A stretch of DNA of 64,000 nt from Bradyrhizobium lupini (GCF_040939785.1 NZ_CP162553.1:4607001-4671000); one strand, 5' to 3'; positions 15,663 to 24,510 are shown, counted from the stretch's first letter. Made by a program: numbers and translations. The notes: generated from the sequence alone by a model not told the origin.

Positions 15663-15836
15663 GGCCCAAATCCTGAAAACGGCGAATCGTGAAATACAGA
15701 CGCGGCGATAGAGCGCGGAAAGTCCTGACAAACAGACAACACGTTATACTACTTCAGCGTGTAGTCGAGTGTGGCTGAATTCACTGTCGTGTCAATAAAA
15801 GCGGAGGGGACATTGCCGCGTGGCCGCGGCTGGCTC

Positions 15837-17633
15837 TCAGGATTCGGCGACGCGTTTGACGTCGCTCGAAACCAGGGTCAGTTTGCCGAGCGGCACGCCC
15901 GCATTCAAGAGTCCGGCGCGGTAATGGGCGAGGTCCTCGGGCCGCTTCCAGTGGAAATTGCGCAAATGGCGGTCGACATTGAGAGTCGGGTAGTTAGCCA
16001 TGAGCACGCGGGTCGCCTCGACCGCCTCGTCGCCGCGCCCCAATTGCGCCAGCGCCGCGGCGCGGATTGCCAGCGCCTGCAAATGGTTCGGGTTGATGTA
16101 GAGCTGTTCTCGAGCCCATGACAGGGTCGCGTCATATTGGCCCAGCAGATAATGGCTGAAGGCGTTCAGTGCGGCCCATTGGTAGCGCGGATCGCTGTTG
16201 TCGCGCTGTGCGGCCATCGAGAACAGCTCGATCGCCTCGCGGTGCTCGCCGATGACGAAATGGCAGATGCCGAGCACGCCGCGCGCGCCGTTGTCGTAGG
16301 GGTTGAGCGCGACGGCGCGCTTGGCCGCGTCCATCGCGGCCTCGTAATGCCCCTCCAGCGCGTGGGTCCAGGACAGGATCGAGAACGCAAATGACGAGCG
16401 CGGATCGAGCCGAACGCTGGTTTCGGCAAGCTTCATCGCCTCGGCCCACATCTCGCGCGTGCCCTTGACCCAGCCGAACTGGATGCTCTGGATCTGAATC
16501 GTGGCGAGATAGGCGTGCGCAATCGACAGCTTGGGCTCGAGCCTGATGGCCTCCCGGAACAGGTCGACGGCGATGGCCAGGTCTTCCTTGGTTTGCCGAT
16601 AATAGTGCGACAGTCCTTTGAGGAAGCGGTCCCAGGCGGTGACGTCGGTCGAGAGCCGCGCCGGCGCCGAGGCTTCGGCCCGGACGATCTCGGTGGCGAT
16701 GGCGGCGGACAGGTTGGTGGTGATCTCGTCCTGCATCGCGAAGAGATCGCCGATGTCGCGGTCGTAGCGGCCAGTCCAGAGCTGCTCGCCGGTCTCCGGC
16801 GCGATCAGCTCTGCGGTCACGCGGATCTTGGCTCCAGCACGCCGCACCGAACCCTGGATCAGATAGGTGGCGTCGATCTCCCGCGCGATCAGGCGGGTGC
16901 TGGCGTTGTTGCCCTTGAACACGAACGTCGAGTTGCGGCTCAGCACGCGATAGAAGGATTGCAGCGACAGCGCGTGGATCAGATCCTCGGTCAGGCCGTC
17001 GGAGAAATACTCGTCCTGTGCGTCGCTGAGATTGGCGAAAGGGAGCACGCCGACGATCGCGGTGCGATACTGCTGCGAGAGGGCGGATGCCTCCCTCAGC
17101 GCGGGCGCAAGCGCCGGTGCACCTTCAGGCGTCCAGGTCCAGACCCCGATCGGATCCTTGATGTTCTTGAAGCGGTGGTTGCCGGCATCGACCAGCGGCA
17201 CGGTGAGATGCTTGCTGGCCTCCTTGTAGGCCTTGGCCGAGATGGCGAAGCCGCCGGGGCTCGCCACGGCTTCGAGGCGAACGGCAATGTTGACATCGTC
17301 ACCGAAGACCTCGTCCTCGTCGGCGATGACGTCACCCATATGGATCCCGAGGCGGAACTGCATGGCGCGATCGGCGGGCAGATGGTGATTGCGCTCCGCC
17401 ATCAGGGTCTGCATCGCGATCGCGGCCTCGGTGGCGCCGACGATCGAGGGGAATTCCAGCAGGAAGCCGTCGCCGGTGTTTTTGACGACGCGGCCGCCGT
17501 GATTGAGGATGATGGGATGGATCGCGCTGCGATGGGCCTTGAAGGCGGCATGGGTGCCGGCCTCATCGGTGCCCATCATGCGCGAATAGCCGGCGACATC
17601 GGCGCAGACAATGGCAGCCAGACGTCTTTCCAT
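15837..17633 (-). CDS. class III adenylate/guanylate cyclase with TolB-like and TPR regions
   Basis: The protein (598 aa) starts MERRLAAIVCADVAGYSRMM, the usual opening of this rhizobial family. The N-terminal 180 residues form the nucleotide cyclase catalytic domain, with metal-binding Asp in ADVAGYS and TGDGFLLEF and the VFGDDVNIAVRL helix. A TolB-like segment (LPFANLSDAQDEYFSDGLTE) follows, and then tetratricopeptide repeats to the C-terminus. There are no membrane segments, so it should be a soluble cyclic-nucleotide signalling protein with protein-binding repeats. I chose the ATG at 17633 by homology to the family start; the frame is open further upstream. Confidence 0.88.
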   Translation of the reverse strand: MERRLAAIVCADVAGYSRMMGTDEAGTHAAFKAHRSAIHPIILNHGGRVVKNTGDGFLLEFPSIVGATEAAIAMQTLMAERNHHLPADRAMQFRLGIHMGDVIADEDEVFGDDVNIAVRLEAVASPGGFAISAKAYKEASKHLTVPLVDAGNHRFKNIKDPIGVWTWTPEGAPALAPALREASALSQQYRTAIVGVLPFANLSDAQDEYFSDGLTEDLIHALSLQSFYRVLSRNSTFVFKGNNASTRLIAREIDATYLIQGSVRRAGAKIRVTAELIAPETGEQLWTGRYDRDIGDLFAMQDEITTNLSAAIATEIVRAEASAPARLSTDVTAWDRFLKGLSHYYRQTKEDLAIAVDLFREAIRLEPKLSIAHAYLATIQIQSIQFGWVKGTREMWAEAMKLAETSVRLDPRSSFAFSILSWTHALEGHYEAAMDAAKRAVALNPYDNGARGVLGICHFVIGEHREAIELFSMAAQRDNSDPRYQWAALNAFSHYLLGQYDATLSWAREQLYINPNHLQALAIRAAALAQLGRGDEAVEATRVLMANYPTLNVDRHLRNFHWKRPEDLAHYRAGLLNAGVPLGKLTLVSSDVKRVAES

Positions 17634-17878
17634 ATTCCGGAGCTCCAAGAGACTTGCAAGAGACTTGGAAGAGATCGAGGACCGGCCACGGCGTGGCAGT
17701 CGCCTCGAATCCCGCATTCAAAGAACCCGTTCCTTATAGAGCAGATGAGGCCGAGCGAAAGTATGATCCGCATTGCAAATTCGAGGTAAATCCTCGGCAA
17801 TCCGGCAGTGGACGGGGACGAGCGAACGCACTAAGCCGACCTCTTGGGCTACGGTTGGGCGGCGGAGGCACGTCACAC

Positions 17879-18511
17879 ATGCTGGGCATTCACGAAATCT
17901 GGCTCTTCGTCCTGTCGGGCGTGCTGCTCAACATCACGCCGGGGCCTGATACGGTCTATGTGATCGGCCGCAGCATGCAGCTGGGCTGGCGAGGTGGCGC
18001 CGCGGCCGCGCTGGGCATCAGTTGCGGCTGCTTTTTCCATGTCGCGGGCGCGGCAATCGGCCTTTCGGCCCTGCTGATGGCCTCATCGACCGCGTTCTCG
18101 ATCCTGAAGCTGGTCGGAGCGGCCTATCTCGTCGTGACCGGGCTTCAGATGCTGTGGTCGCGCCCGGTACTGGCCTCGGTCATCGACGCGCCTGTGCAAA
18201 GCTCGCTGCGGCGGGTTTTCCTCCAGGGCGTCTTCACCAACGCGCTCAATCCCAAGGTCGCGCTGTTCTTCCTTGCCTTCCTGCCGCAATTCGTCGCAGC
18301 GGACTCGGCGCACAAGCCGCTCGCCTTCCTGATGCTGGGCCTGATCTTCATCTGCACGGGAACGCTGTGGTGCCTGGTGCTGGCGGCGTTCGCGGCAAGG
18401 GCCGCCCACCGCTTGCGGAGCTCCGAAGGCGCGGTCGCCTGGGTCAACCGTGCCCTCGGCGGCCTCTTCATCTATCTCGGCATCCGCGTCGCCATGCTGG
18501 AGACGCGGTAA
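17879..18511 (+). CDS. LysE-family amino-acid exporter
   Basis: A 210-residue inner-membrane protein with about six hydrophobic helices. Family hallmarks are the N-terminal LLNITPGPDTVYVIGRSMQLG block and the central FTNALNPKVALFFLAFLPQF block of LysE/RhtB exporters, which expel amino acids or their analogues by proton exchange. A GGAGG ribosome site lies 10 bases before the ATG. The stop is only six bases from the convergent TauE gene end. The substrate cannot be read from sequence. Confidence 0.9.
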   Translation: MLGIHEIWLFVLSGVLLNITPGPDTVYVIGRSMQLGWRGGAAAALGISCGCFFHVAGAAIGLSALLMASSTAFSILKLVGAAYLVVTGLQMLWSRPVLASVIDAPVQSSLRRVFLQGVFTNALNPKVALFFLAFLPQFVAADSAHKPLAFLMLGLIFICTGTLWCLVLAAFAARAAHRLRSSEGAVAWVNRALGGLFIYLGIRVAMLETR

Positions 18512-18517
18512 CGTCCT

Positions 18518-19269
18518 TTACGCGAATTCCTTCAGCAGCGCGCTGCCGGCGAGATAGAGGCCGAGCAGGATCATCGCGATCAGGAACCAGCGGCGAAACG
18601 CTTCCGCCGGCATCCGCGCCCGCACCGTTTGGCCGATATACATGCCGGCAAACGCGCAGGCCATGCCCACGGCGCCCGGCACCGCGTTGGCCGGCGTCAG
18701 CAATCCCCCGCGGTGAGATTGAAGGCGAGCGCCAGTGTCGCTGTCGTGAAAAACACGCCGAGCGCCTGCACCAGCTCGTCCTTCTCCATGCCGATCGCCT
18801 GCATGAACGGCATCGAGGGGATCACCTGCACGCCGGTCGAGGCCGAGATCACGCCGGTGACCACGCCGACCACGCCGCCGACCCATTTCTCGTTCTTTGG
18901 CGCAACATGAAACTGGAATTTGTTCAGCCCGATGATCGCGTAGATGACCAGGAGCACGCCGAGCACGATCGTGCCGTAGCGCGCATGCGGGCCGGTGAGC
19001 GCGCCGGCATTGAGCCAGCACCCGATCACGGTGCCGATCATCAGCGGCCACAGCCGCCTCAGGATATCGCGCAAATGGGGGCCGACGAAGGTCTGCCAGA
19101 TGTTGGTGACGATGGCGGGGACGATCACGATGGCGATCGCGCGGCTCGGCGCCATGCTCACCGCGAGCAGGCCCATGGAGACCGTCGGCAGGCCGAGCCC
19201 GACCACGCCCTTGACGAATCCGGCGATCAGGAAAACGGCGGCGATGAGAATGAGGAGCGGGTCGATCAT
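18518..19269 (-). pseudogene. TauE/SafE-family membrane permease, split by a one-base deletion
   Basis: The first 188 residues show the TauE/SafE (sulfite exporter/anion permease) pattern with repeated hydrophobic helices, GFVKGVVGLGLPTVSMGLL at the start and GVVTGVISASTGVQVIPSM midway. The frame then stops at LAFNLTAGDC. Adding one base to the CCCCC run at 18705-18709 continues it as LTAGGLLTPANAVPGAVG and on to a normal end (250 aa). As written the last two helices are lost. The gene is divergent from a LysR regulator that probably controls it. Confidence 0.82.
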
Positions 19270-19357
19270 ATCTGCACATTGACCGATGCAGCGCGCCGGC
19301 ACAATCTGTAGCTTACGGAGAAAGCCTTCGTTTGGAACGAAGGCTGAAGGGACCCCG

Positions 19358-20248
19358 ATGCGCTTCGACCTCGTCGACCTCCAGCTGTTCATCGCGGTCG
19401 CCGACCAGCGCAGCATCACCCGCGGCGCGGAGCGGTCGCATCTGGCGCTGGCCTCAGCCAGCGCGCGCATCAAGGGGCTGGAGGATGCGCTCGGCGTCGC
19501 GCTGCTCAAGCGCGGGCGCCGCGGCGTTGAGTTGACCTCGGCCGGCGAGAGCCTGCTCGATCACGCCCGTCTCGTCATTCACCAGATCGACGCCATGCGC
19601 GGCGATCTCGCCGGCTTTGCCAGCGGCGTGCGCGCCAGCGTGCACTTCCTCGCCAATACCTCGGGGCTTTCGGAGCATCTGCCGAAGGCGCTCGCCGGCT
19701 TCCTGCGCGAGCATCGCGACGTTGCCATCGACATCGAGGAGCGCGAGAGCACCGACATCGCGGCCGCGATCACTGCGGGCGCGGCCGATCTCGGCTTCGC
19801 CGCCGAGCACGCGCTGCCCGATCATATCGAGCGATTCGCCTTCAGCGAGGATCGCCTGACGCTGGTGACGTCTAGGCGCGGCCCGTTCGCCGGCCGCCGC
19901 GCGATCGATTTCCAGGAGGCGGGCGCTTGCGACTTCGTCGGGCTCACCAGCGCCACCGCGCTTCAGGTGCATATTTCAAAGCACGCCGCCCGGCTCGGCA
20001 TGCGGCCGCATTACCGCGCACGCTTGCGCGACTTCGATGCGATCTGCCAGATGGTCGCCGCCGATGTCGGCGTCGCGCTGGTGCCCGAAGCCGCGGCCCG
20101 CCGCTGCGCAAAACTGATGCCGCTCGCCATGGTCCGCCTGCGCGATAGCTGGGCCAACCGCAAACTCGTGATCTGCGCGCGAAGCTTCAAGACACTACCG
20201 CGCCCGGCGAAGATGCTGGTGGAGCATTTGCGGGCTGCGGCCGTGTGA
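19358..20248 (+). CDS. LysR-family transcriptional regulator
   Basis: The 296-residue protein has an N-terminal winged helix-turn-helix (residues 4-63: LQLFIAVADQRSITRGAERSHL, SARIKGLEDALGVALL) and a C-terminal periplasmic-binding-like effector domain. It shares an 88-base gap with the divergent TauE/SafE permease, the classical arrangement in which a LysR protein regulates its neighbour and itself. The effector is unknown; a sulfur- or organic-acid-type anion is a guess from the permease family. I chose the ATG at 19358 since it precedes the first helix directly. Confidence 0.9.
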   Translation: MRFDLVDLQLFIAVADQRSITRGAERSHLALASASARIKGLEDALGVALLKRGRRGVELTSAGESLLDHARLVIHQIDAMRGDLAGFASGVRASVHFLANTSGLSEHLPKALAGFLREHRDVAIDIEERESTDIAAAITAGAADLGFAAEHALPDHIERFAFSEDRLTLVTSRRGPFAGRRAIDFQEAGACDFVGLTSATALQVHISKHAARLGMRPHYRARLRDFDAICQMVAADVGVALVPEAAARRCAKLMPLAMVRLRDSWANRKLVICARSFKTLPRPAKMLVEHLRAAAV

Positions 20249-20256
20249 GTTCTGCG

Positions 20257-21222
20257 CTACTTCGCGGTCTCCACGCCAGCGTCCTTGATCACCTTCGCCC
20301 ACTTCTTGGTCTCGTCCGCGATGAAGCTGCGAAAGTGCTCCGGCTCATCGCCGACCAGCGTCGCGCCCTGGGCAGCGAGCTTTTCCTTCACCGCCGGATC
20401 CGCCATCGCCTTCGTGGCCAGGGCATGTAGCGCGGTGACGATCTCCTTCGGCGTGCCCTTCGGCGCGACCATGCCGTACCAGTTCTCGATGCGCAGATCC
20501 GCAAAGCCCGCTTCCGCGGTGGTCGGCACGTCAGGCGCCGTCGGCGAACGCTCGGCGGAGCCGACCGCGATCGGTCGCAGGGCGCCCGCCTTGACCTGCG
20601 GCAGCAGCACGGGGAGGTCCAGGAACGTCATCTGCACCTGCTGGCCCAGCAGATCGTTCACGGCGGGCGCCGCGCCGCGATAGGGCACGTGCACGATGTC
20701 GATCTTGGCCGTCAGCTTGAACAATTCACCGGCAAGATGCGGCAGGCTGCCGGGTCCGGAGGAGGCGAAGTTGAGTTTTCCCGGCTGCGCCTTGGCGAGC
20801 GCGATCAATTCCGCGATGTCCTTTGCGGGGACGTTGGTGGCGACCACCAACATTTCCGGCACGGTTGCGACCAACGTCACGGGCGTGAGGTCGTTGAGCG
20901 TATCGTAGGCGACCCTTTCCATGCTCGGGCTGATCGCCAGCGCGCCGGCGCTGGAGATCGCGATGGTGTAGCCATCAGGTGCAGCCTTGGAGACAGCATC
21001 GGTGCCGAGCACGCCACCCTGGCCGCCGCGATTGTCGATCAGCACCGGCTGCCCTGACAGTTGCGACATGCGCTGGCCGATCACCCGCGCGATGATATCG
21101 TTGGGGCCGCCGGCCGGAAACGGCACGATCAGCTTGATCGGCTTGGCCGGGAAATTCTGGGCGGAGGCGAGCGTCGGAAAAAGAAGCAAGGCCGCGAGAA
21201 GGAGCGTACGCCGGTTGGTCAT
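20257..21222 (-). CDS. Bug-family (TctC-like) periplasmic binding protein
   Basis: This 321-residue exported protein has a signal peptide ending LASAQNFPAKPIKLIVPFPA, the diagnostic start of Bug/TctC receptors. It continues with GQPVLIDNRGGQGGVLGTDA and PHLAGELFK. Such proteins bind carboxylates, often for tripartite tricarboxylate transporters, but no TctA/TctB permease gene is nearby, as is usual for the large Bug families of soil bacteria. It is convergent with the LysR gene and lies 17 bases downstream of the phosphatase gene on the same strand, so the two may be cotranscribed. Confidence 0.92.
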   Translation of the reverse strand: MTNRRTLLLAALLLFPTLASAQNFPAKPIKLIVPFPAGGPNDIIARVIGQRMSQLSGQPVLIDNRGGQGGVLGTDAVSKAAPDGYTIAISSAGALAISPSMERVAYDTLNDLTPVTLVATVPEMLVVATNVPAKDIAELIALAKAQPGKLNFASSGPGSLPHLAGELFKLTAKIDIVHVPYRGAAPAVNDLLGQQVQMTFLDLPVLLPQVKAGALRPIAVGSAERSPTAPDVPTTAEAGFADLRIENWYGMVAPKGTPKEIVTALHALATKAMADPAVKEKLAAQGATLVGDEPEHFRSFIADETKKWAKVIKDAGVETAK

Positions 21223-21239
21223 GCAGGCTCCTAGATCGC

Positions 21240-22022
21240 CTAGCCGTTGAGCAGTTTCAGTGCTTCTTCGTGAACCCTGGCGTCGCCGGCCGCGACGATG
21301 CGGCCGCCGCCCTGGGCCGGCTTGCCTTCCCAGGTGGTGACGACGCCGCCGGCACCGGTCACGATCGGGATCAGGGCTGCGATGTCGTAAGGCTTCAGCT
21401 CGGTCTCGACCACGAGATCGACGTGACCTGCCGCCAGCATGCAATAGGAGTAGCAGTCGCCGCCATAGCGCGACAGCCGCGCGCCCGTTTCGATGCGGCC
21501 GAAGATGGCGCGGTCGCGCTCGCTCATCAGCAGCGGGCTGGTGGTGTAGGTCGTCGCCTCCGACAGCAAGGCGCAGCGCCGGACCTGGAGCCGGCGCTCG
21601 CCGGACGGGCCTTTATAATGAGCCGAGCCGCTGTCGCCGGAAAAGCGTTCGCCGATGAAGGGCTGGTGCATCATGCCGTAGACCGGCGTGCCCTTGTGCA
21701 GGAGCGCGATCAGCGTGCCCCAGATCGGAAAGCCGCCGATGAAGGATTTGGTGCCGTCGATGGGGTCGAGCACCCAGACATAATCCGAATCCTCGCGCTC
21801 GTTGCCGAATTCCTCGCCGACGATGCCGTGCTGGGGAAAGTTGGCCTTGATCAGACGCCGCATCACCGCCTCCGCGGCGCGATCGGCCTCGGTCACGGGG
21901 TCGAAATCCTTGGTCTTGCTCTTGTCCTCGATCGACAGCGAGGTGCGGAAGAACGGTAGGATGGTTTCGCCGGAGGCGGTGGCGAGCCGTCCGATGAAGG
22001 CGGAGAAATCGATCACCGTCAC
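21240..22022 (-). CDS. hisN: histidinol-phosphatase / inositol-monophosphatase family enzyme
   Basis: A 260-residue Mg-dependent phosphatase. Family motifs are present: GEEFG (near 69), WVLDPIDGTKSFIGG (about 83-97) and ELKPYDIAALIPIVTGAGG near the C-terminus. The DPIDGTKSFIGGFPIWGTLIAL block and the short length match the HisN-type subgroup that dephosphorylates histidinol phosphate in many alphaproteobacteria. A general inositol phosphatase role cannot be excluded. It precedes the Bug gene by 17 bases. Confidence 0.85.
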   Translation of the reverse strand: MTVIDFSAFIGRLATASGETILPFFRTSLSIEDKSKTKDFDPVTEADRAAEAVMRRLIKANFPQHGIVGEEFGNEREDSDYVWVLDPIDGTKSFIGGFPIWGTLIALLHKGTPVYGMMHQPFIGERFSGDSGSAHYKGPSGERRLQVRRCALLSEATTYTTSPLLMSERDRAIFGRIETGARLSRYGGDCYSYCMLAAGHVDLVVETELKPYDIAALIPIVTGAGGVVTTWEGKPAQGGGRIVAAGDARVHEEALKLLNG

Positions 22023-22146
22023 GGCGTATCCTCAAAAAAGCGAAAGTCGGGTGAAGCTCACTCCTGCCTAGCTCAAATCGGAAGAATCGTGCAGCGCTGT
22101 CTTGCTTTTGCACCCTGGTATTTTGGATGCCGGATGCGTCCCTCCT

Positions 22147-22434
22147 TCAAAGAACTTGGCTGGCCAAAAATCGATCATTGAGTTGAAACCTTAGTTCCGG
22201 ATCTGCCTCGTTCGTATGCAAATGACTATCAACCCATTGAATTTCCTTATCAAAGGAACTGAATCTGGGTTTCTCTAGAAGCAACCGAGCTATGTCCTCA
22301 TTGCATGGGAAACCGGTCGAAAGCCCTTGCACTTTGTGCGTCGCGGCCGCATATTGTTGCGGTGCGGTAGCGCTTCTCGCGTTACTGCTGCCCTCCTTGG
22401 GCGTTTCCTCCCTAGACTTGGGCCGCTTCTTCAT
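22147..22434 (-). CDS. small hypothetical protein in an AT-richer pocket
   Basis: This 95-codon frame has a basic N-terminus (MKKRPKSREETPKEGSS) and a C-terminal half that looks coding: IARLLLEKPRFSSFDKEIQW, then residues 68-95 rich in Asp, Glu and Leu. I recognise no family. The surrounding DNA is visibly richer in A and T than its neighbours, which may mean recent acquisition. Its ATG lies inside a strong hairpin that looks like a terminator for plus-strand RNA, so translation may be poor. It could equally be a remnant or chance frame. Confidence 0.35.
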   Translation of the reverse strand: MKKRPKSREETPKEGSSNARSATAPQQYAAATHKVQGLSTGFPCNEDIARLLLEKPRFSSFDKEIQWVDSHLHTNEADPELRFQLNDRFLASQVL

Positions 22435-22452
22435 TAGAAGCGGCCCTTTTTT
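22420..22452 (+). terminator. strong orphan Rho-independent terminator
   Basis: GGGCCGCTTCT, a five-base loop, AGAAGCGGCCC and six T residues form an 11-bp perfect stem with U-tail on the plus strand. No annotated plus-strand gene lies upstream: the nearest genes on both sides are on the minus strand. This implies an unannotated plus-strand transcript such as a small RNA. Confidence 0.75.
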
Positions 22453-22559
22453 CTTTCAGCCTCTGCTTTCTCTCGGCATCGGCTTTCATTTCGATGCTCG
22501 CCGCGAAACGCATTCGCGCTGATCGCACCCAACACAATTGTTCGAAGAAAACGTCGCGC

Positions 22560-23450
22560 CTATTCAGCCGCGGCCTGGAACGGGCCGAGATCGCCGAACG
22601 GGACCGTGGTCGCCAGCACGTCTGCGAGCACGCCGAAGTCCGACGCCACTTGTGCAAAGCGCGGACTGCGCTCGCGCCGCCGCTCGTCCATGTAGATTGC
22701 GCGGTTGAGCTCGAGCTGCACGGCATGCAGGCCACTGGCCGGGTTACCGTAATGCTCGGTGATGAAGCCGCCGGCGTAGGGCTTGTTGCGGCCGATCGAA
22801 TAGCCGAGGCCGGCCATGGTCTCCTCGACCCGGTCGGGCAATAGCGGCGTGCAGCTCGTGCCGTAGCGGTCGCCGATGACGATGTCGGGCCGGCGCGGCT
22901 CGTCGCGGGAGACGCCGACCGAGGGCATCGAATGGCAGTCGACCAGCACGACGGTGCCGAACATCTGGTGCACCTTGTTGATCAGCCGGCGCAGCGCGCG
23001 ATGATACGGCTTGTACAGCGTCTCGATCCGCCCCAGCGCGTCGTCGACCAGGATGCGCTCGCGATAGATCTCCTGGCCGTCGCCGACCACGCGCGGAATG
23101 GTGCCAAGTCCGCCGGCAACCCGCATCGAGCGGGTGTTGGCAAAGCTCGGCAGGCGCCCGGTGAACATCCGGGGATCGAGCTCATAGGGCTCGCGGTTGA
23201 CGTCGACATAGGAGCGCGGAAAGTTGACCCGCACGGTCGGAAAGCCGCGCTCGCTGAGATGGCCGATCAGCTCGTCCATGAAGGAATCTTCGGAACGCCG
23301 CAGCGTCGGCAGGTCGATCCTGGAGGCGCTGAGGAATTCGTCCGGATAGGTCGAGCCGGAATGGGGCGAGTTGAAGATAACCGGCGCGCGCCATTGCGCG
23401 GGCTCAACGATCTCGAAGGCTGGCGACTTGTCGCCGTCAAACCGGGTCAT
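22560..23450 (-). CDS. N-formylglutamate amidohydrolase
   Basis: This 296-residue zinc hydrolase family (FGase) cleaves N-formylglutamate to glutamate and formate, the last step of one histidine-degradation route. Visible motifs are VIFNSPHSGSTYP near residue 25, VNFPRSYVDVNREPYELDP and VVLVDCHSMPS with probable metal ligands, and FITEHYGNP. No other hut gene is in the window, so it may act on formylated amino acids more generally. Its start codon is preceded by four 20-base tandem repeats instead of a standard leader. Confidence 0.9.
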   Translation of the reverse strand: MTRFDGDKSPAFEIVEPAQWRAPVIFNSPHSGSTYPDEFLSASRIDLPTLRRSEDSFMDELIGHLSERGFPTVRVNFPRSYVDVNREPYELDPRMFTGRLPSFANTRSMRVAGGLGTIPRVVGDGQEIYRERILVDDALGRIETLYKPYHRALRRLINKVHQMFGTVVLVDCHSMPSVGVSRDEPRRPDIVIGDRYGTSCTPLLPDRVEETMAGLGYSIGRNKPYAGGFITEHYGNPASGLHAVQLELNRAIYMDERRRERSPRFAQVASDFGVLADVLATTVPFGDLGPFQAAAE

Positions 23451-23454
23451 CTTC

Positions 23455-23534
23455 TCAGGCTTCGTCCCTTGGTGTCAGGCTTCGCCCTTGGCAATCAGGC
23501 TCCGCCTCTCGGTATCAGGCTTCGCCCTTGGCGC
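23455..23534 (-). repeat. four tandem 20-base repeats in the leader of the amidohydrolase gene
   Basis: Four consecutive units, each TCAGGCTTCGCCCTTGGCNN or a close variant on the plus strand, end four bases before the start codon at 23450. In the transcript each unit carries GAAGCCTGA near its end. The copies differ at a few positions each, so the array is not brand new. They replace the usual ribosome-binding region. Confidence 0.85.
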
Positions 23535-23725
23535 ATTGATTCGGCCGATCGGGCGGCTCTTATGTGTCGTCATTGTCCGGAATCGCAACCATCCTGCCAA
23601 GCGAAAAGATGAGATCTGCGCTGGAACATGTCTTAACCCTGCGGGCAGCGAGGTGGGGACCGGCAGGTACGGCTCGATTGCTTCGTGCCGTATTCCGGTT
23701 CACAAGAGTCCGGCAGCGCGAGCTG

Positions 23726-23762
23726 CGGAGGGTAAAGATTTTCACCCCAAATTTACCCTCCG
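23726..23762. promoter_or_regulatory. 11-bp inverted repeat upstream of cpdR
   Basis: CGGAGGGTAAA and TTTACCCTCCG are perfect complements separated by 15 bases, ending about 50 bases before the cpdR start. It could be an operator or a leader hairpin; there is no T-run, so it is not a typical terminator. It does not match the CtrA site TTAA-N7-TTAA. Confidence 0.5.
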
Positions 23763-23813
23763 TCGGGCTTAGTGACCTCCGCTGATATCCTCTGGGGATC
23801 TGACATTTCCGCC

Positions 23814-24173
23814 ATGCCAAAGATCCTGCTCGCCGAAGACGACAACGACATGCGCCGTTTCCTGGTCAAGGCGCTGGAAAACGCCGGTTTTCAGGTCTCG
23901 TCCCACGATAACGGCATGGCCGCCTATCAGCGGCTGCGGGAAGAGCCGTTCGAGATGCTGCTCACCGACATCGTGATGCCGGAGATGGACGGCATCGAGC
24001 TCGCCCGCCGGGCCTCGGAACTCGACCCCGACATCAAGATCATGTTCATCACGGGCTTCGCCGCGGTCGCCCTGAACTCCGATTCGGATGCGCCCAAGAA
24101 CGCCAAGGTGCTGTCCAAGCCCGTGCATTTGAGAGAATTGGTCAGCGAAGTGAACAAGATGCTGGCGGCCTAA
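23814..24173 (+). CDS. cpdR: response regulator CpdR
   Basis: This 119-residue stand-alone receiver domain starts MPKILLAEDDNDMRRFLVKA and carries the phospho-acceptor Asp in LLTDIVMPEMDG and the conserved Lys in VLSKPVHLRELV. In alphaproteobacteria CpdR, when unphosphorylated, primes ClpXP for degradation of cell-cycle proteins; CckA/ChpT phosphorylation switches it off. Length, lack of an output domain and the position just ahead of a tRNA-Val match the conserved locus. The ATG at 23814 opens the first beta strand. Confidence 0.93.
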   Translation: MPKILLAEDDNDMRRFLVKALENAGFQVSSHDNGMAAYQRLREEPFEMLLTDIVMPEMDGIELARRASELDPDIKIMFITGFAAVALNSDSDAPKNAKVLSKPVHLRELVSEVNKMLAA

Positions 24174-24247
24174 ATCGGGCCCCTTCCGTCCTTGCACCGG
24201 CTCCCGTGAGCCGTTATAGGGACCCGACCCGATCTAGACGACATCTA

Positions 24248-24322
24248 GGGCGCGTAGCTCAGCGGGAGAGCACTACCTTGACATGGTAGGGGTCACAGGT
24301 TCGATCCCTGTCGCGCCCACCA
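24248..24322 (+). tRNA. tRNA-Val (anticodon GAC), CCA encoded
   Basis: A full cloverleaf can be drawn. The acceptor stem is GGGCGCG with CGCGCCC, and the D arm is GCTC-AGCGGGA-GAGC. The anticodon stem is CTACC with GGTAG around the loop TTGACAT, giving anticodon GAC. The T arm is ACAGG-TTCGATC-CCTGT. The discriminator A is followed by an encoded CCA. A hairpin (ATCCTTCGCTCG / CGAGTGAAGGAT) directly after the gene may serve in 3' processing or termination. Confidence 0.97.
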
Positions 24323-24510
24323 TCCTTCGCTCGCGATAGCCGAGTGAAGGATGCCACGCCGAAGCCCAACGGGCGCAGGCGGGCTGCCGCCGCGAGCTTC
24401 GGCTCGGAAGCCACCAATCTCATTTTGGCGAAGCGTGTCCGGCGTAGCTCGAAGAGCGGACACGGACTGGAGCGGCAGCCTCCTGCGCCGACACACAGCC
24501 ACTAAATCCC

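Noticed and set aside
22412..22513. 33-codon frame MRFAASIEMKADAERKQRLK on the minus strand
   Set aside because: It has a charged-helix look but no ribosome site, and its end runs through the terminator hairpin; too short to support.
23455..23534. Tandem repeats considered as a CRISPR array
   Set aside because: Units are contiguous with no unique spacers, only four copies, and no cas genes are present.
24293..24502. Minus-strand frame ending ...WWARQGSNL over the tRNA
   Set aside because: This is the well-known false frame produced by reading a tRNA 3' end backwards; it has no ribosome site and overlaps the real tRNA-Val.
24248..24510. tRNA-Val 3' end as an integration (att) site
   Set aside because: No integrase and no second copy of the tRNA 3' end is seen in the window.
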